From NCBI GenBank assembly GCA_021799325.1, contig JAJZAS010000050.1, positions 1 through 8,909 of the forward strand: a stretch of DNA of 8,909 bases, written 5' to 3'. The translations under genes and the position numbers were made by a program. Shown here in pieces: positions 7,116-8,909 of this stretch. This stretch comes from Bacillota bacterium (GTDB lineage: Bacteria > Bacillota > Bacilli > Alicyclobacillales > SLC66). Each line of letters starts with the position of its first letter. The stretch's first letter is position 1. Under the pieces are notes generated by a model that saw nothing but the letters and a program-made list of their open reading frames with translations, ran no database searches and was not told the origin of the DNA.

Positions 7116-8909
7116 TTAATACTTTCCATAGTCACTGCTCGCTGCGACAAAATCTTTTGCCACGCCAAGCGGTACTGTACTCGATCCTTCAGAATGGCTT
7201 CTCGAAGTCTTCATGTTCTCAATCATTTCAAGAATCTCCGGAGAAAGTTCATCCTTATTCCGATTCGAGGAATCCGCTTGCTTTAGTTGGAATCTCCCCA
7301 CCATCTCTTTAAGGATTTCAGCTTGGCTGGAAAGTTCTTCACTGGCAGCCGCGCTTTCTTCAGAAGTCGCTGAATTCATTTGAACGACTTGAGAGACTTG
7401 AATGATTCCTTGATTCACTTGTGCAATTCCAAGTGCCTGTTCATTAGACGCTTTGGCAATTTCACCAACCAAATTGGTGGCGGTGCTGACACTATCCACA
7501 ATCGTATTCAGTGCGCTCGCCGTATCCTCTGCAATCTTTGAACCGTCTTCCACTTTCTTAATGGAACTTTCAATCAACACCGTGGTTTCTTTGGCAGCAT
7601 TGGCACTTCTGGCCGCGAGATTTCGCACTTCTTCCGCGACAACCGCAAAACCTTTTCCATGCTGCCCTGCCCTAGCTGCTTCGACTGCGGCATTCAGCGC
7701 CAAGATATTAGTCTGGAACGCAATCTCATCAATCACTTTAATAATTTTAGAGATATTGCTTGATGCCTCATTGATTTCCTGCATGGCGCCGAGCATTTCT
7801 TTCATTTGTTTATTGCCTTCTATCGCGCCATTTTTTGCAGATAGTGCAATTTCGCTTGCCTGATTGGCACTAAGTGAATTTTGTTTGGTTTGTGCAGAAA
7901 TCTCTTCCATTGACGCAGTTAACTGTTCCACCGAACTGGCTTGCTCCGTCGATCCCTGTGACAATGCCTGAGCAGAATCCGAAACTTGCCTTGATCCTAA
8001 AGCCACTTGCGTTGCCGTATTATGAATATCATTCAACACGTTGTTCAATGAGCGAATGATCTCATTGAGCGATGACTTGATGCTGGCAAAGTCTCCTCGG
8101 TATTCCCGAGTAATCGCCAGTCTCAGGTTCCCTTTGGCCATCTCGTTCAATGTGACGGAAATTTCTCTCACATAGTTCGACAATGTTTCAATCGTGTCGT
8201 TCAATGCATTTTTGATTTTTGCATGGTCGCCCTGATAATTGCCTTTCACGTTTGTTTGCAAATTGCCCTTCGCCATCTCATCCAATACTGCTGCTGCTTC
8301 CATCACTGGTTCGATAATGGCGTCGATCATTTCATTCACGCCGCCCACCAGTTGACCCCAACCACCAGCGAAAGCTGCGGCATTACCGCGGGTGCTGAGT
8401 TTGCCTTCCTTCGAGGCCATGATCAACCCATTGGTTTCGGTCAAGAGTCCGTTCATGATGTCGATGCATGCGTTCAGGTTATTCTTGATCTCGTTGAAGT
8501 CGCCATAGTACGCGTCCGTGATGCGTGGTGGTATATCGCCTTTGCTGATGCGATCCACATATTCTGCCGTCACGTTGATCGGTCCCACAAACGCGTCGAT
8601 CATTTCGTTCACGCCGCCCACCAGTTGGCCCCAGCCACCTGCGAATGCAGAGGCATTGCCGCGCGTGTCGAGCTTGCCTTCCTTCGTCGCCTTGATCAGT
8701 CCATTGGTTTCGGTCAAGAGTCCGTTCATGATGTCGATGCATGCGTTCAGGTTATTCTTGATCTCGTTGAAGTCGCCATAGTACGCGTCCGTGATACGTG
8801 GTGGAATGTCGCCTTTGCTGATGCGATCCACATATTCTGCCGTCACGTTGATCGGTCCCACAAACGCATCGATCATTTCGTTCACGCCGCCCACCAGTTG
8901 GCCCCAGCC
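7116..8909 (-). CDS. Poly-HAMP methyl-accepting chemotaxis protein (5' end beyond right edge)
   Basis: The frame is open to the right edge and shows the last 597 residues (numbered here from 8909). It begins with a HAMP array: two near-identical 91-residue units, each a HAMP (e.g. 17-65) followed by a divergent HAMP (66-107), then two more diverged HAMPs (about 200-247 and 248-290) marked by DEMAKGNL and NEMAKGNL. The cytoplasmic signalling coiled coil (about 300-545) follows. Its conserved hairpin tip, EIAFQTNILALNAAVEAARA and onward (about 392-430), binds CheA and CheW. Methylation-type helices with paired Glu/Gln flank it, and the length looks like the 36-heptad class by eye. The C-terminal tail ends DYGKY and lacks the NWETF-type pentapeptide some receptors use to tether CheR. 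No membrane segment is visible; the sensor domain, if any, lies outside. The cheR gene follows on the same strand. Confidence 0.96.
   Translation of the reverse strand, partial: GWGQLVGGVNEMIDAFVGPINVTAEYVDRISKGDIPPRITDAYYGDFNEIKNNLNACIDIMNGLLTETNGLIKATKEGKLDTRGNASAFAGGWGQLVGGVNEMIDAFVGPINVTAEYVDRISKGDIPPRITDAYYGDFNEIKNNLNACIDIMNGLLTETNGLIMASKEGKLSTRGNAAAFAGGWGQLVGGVNEMIDAIIEPVMEAAAVLDEMAKGNLQTNVKGNYQGDHAKIKNALNDTIETLSNYVREISVTLNEMAKGNLRLAITREYRGDFASIKSSLNEIIRSLNNVLNDIHNTATQVALGSRQVSDSAQALSQGSTEQASSVEQLTASMEEISAQTKQNSLSANQASEIALSAKNGAIEGNKQMKEMLGAMQEINEASSNISKIIKVIDEIAFQTNILALNAAVEAARAGQHGKGFAVVAEEVRNLAARSANAAKETTVLIESSIKKVEDGSKIAEDTASALNTIVDSVSTATNLVGEIAKASNEQALGIAQVNQGIIQVSQVVQMNSATSEESAAASEELSSQAEILKEMVGRFQLKQADSSNRNKDELSPEILEMIENMKTSRSHSEGSSTVPLGVAKDFVAASSDYGKY
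8338..8909 (-). repeat. 273-bp tandem repeats encoding di-HAMP units
   Basis: Two full in-frame 273-bp units (8338-8610 and 8611-8883) and the beginning of a third at the edge lie inside the receptor gene. Identity is uneven. Bases 8428-8636 and 8701-8909 differ at only 4 of 209 positions, all of them silent. The neighbouring 90 bases (8338-8427 against 8611-8700) differ at 16. The array probably continues beyond the right edge. Such repeats are known from poly-HAMP receptors and from group III fungal histidine kinases, whose repeats are also about 90 residues long. Confidence 0.9.

Noticed and set aside
7453..7863. A 136-codon hydrophobic plus-strand frame
   Set aside because: It is antisense to the most conserved part of the chemoreceptor signalling domain. 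The Ala- and Ser-rich coiled coil produces such shadow frames.
8479..8742. An 87-codon Arg- and His-rich minus-strand frame and its plus-strand partner at 8518-8781
   Set aside because: Both are out-of-frame readings of the HAMP repeats.
8338..8909. Regular repeats suggesting a CRISPR array or a mobile repeat
   Set aside because: The period is 273 bp, in frame, and encodes HAMP units; there are no short repeats with unique spacers.

Overview
The window is a dense bacterial signalling and chemotaxis locus with five protein-coding genes. Two are cut by the window edges. I see no RNA genes, mobile elements or CRISPR arrays. Base composition looks moderate by eye (about 45-50% GC where I counted). 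Purine-rich Shine-Dalgarno sequences precede most starts, and three of the four visible starts are GTG. The genes indicate a motile, environmentally sensing bacterium. The strong Shine-Dalgarno sites and the FFMRE-type CheR motif mildly favour a Bacillota-like host, but the sequence does not settle this.

Left third (1-3301, minus strand): a very large membrane-anchored sensor histidine kinase. It has two membrane segments around a Cache-like external domain, then a GAF-like domain, four PAS domains and a HisKA domain with the phospho-accepting His. The ATPase domain lies beyond the left edge. A 156-bp divergent intergenic region (3302-3457) separates it from a plus-strand gene (3458-5791). 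That gene encodes a CHASE4-HAMP-GGDEF-EAL protein for cyclic di-GMP turnover. The spacing suggests the two may be co-regulated.

Right part (5782-8909, minus strand): an apparent three-gene chemotaxis operon, transcribed in the order methyl-accepting chemotaxis protein (5' end off the right edge), CheR methyltransferase, single-domain bacteriohemerythrin. The receptor has a poly-HAMP array whose 273-bp repeat units are nearly identical over part of their length. A nested inverted repeat fills most of the gap between the receptor gene and cheR and abuts the cheR ribosome binding site. The hemerythrin gene converges on the GGDEF-EAL gene and overlaps its 3' end by 10 bp.

Together the genes cover stimulus sensing by phosphorelay, second-messenger turnover and receptor methylation. 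A di-iron oxygen-binding protein and a NifL-like PAS domain make oxygen or redox a reasonable guess for the signal, but this is inference. Every protein belongs to a known family. The unusual points are the arrangement, the homogenised HAMP repeats and the intergenic fold. I do not see clear evidence for a wholly new system.
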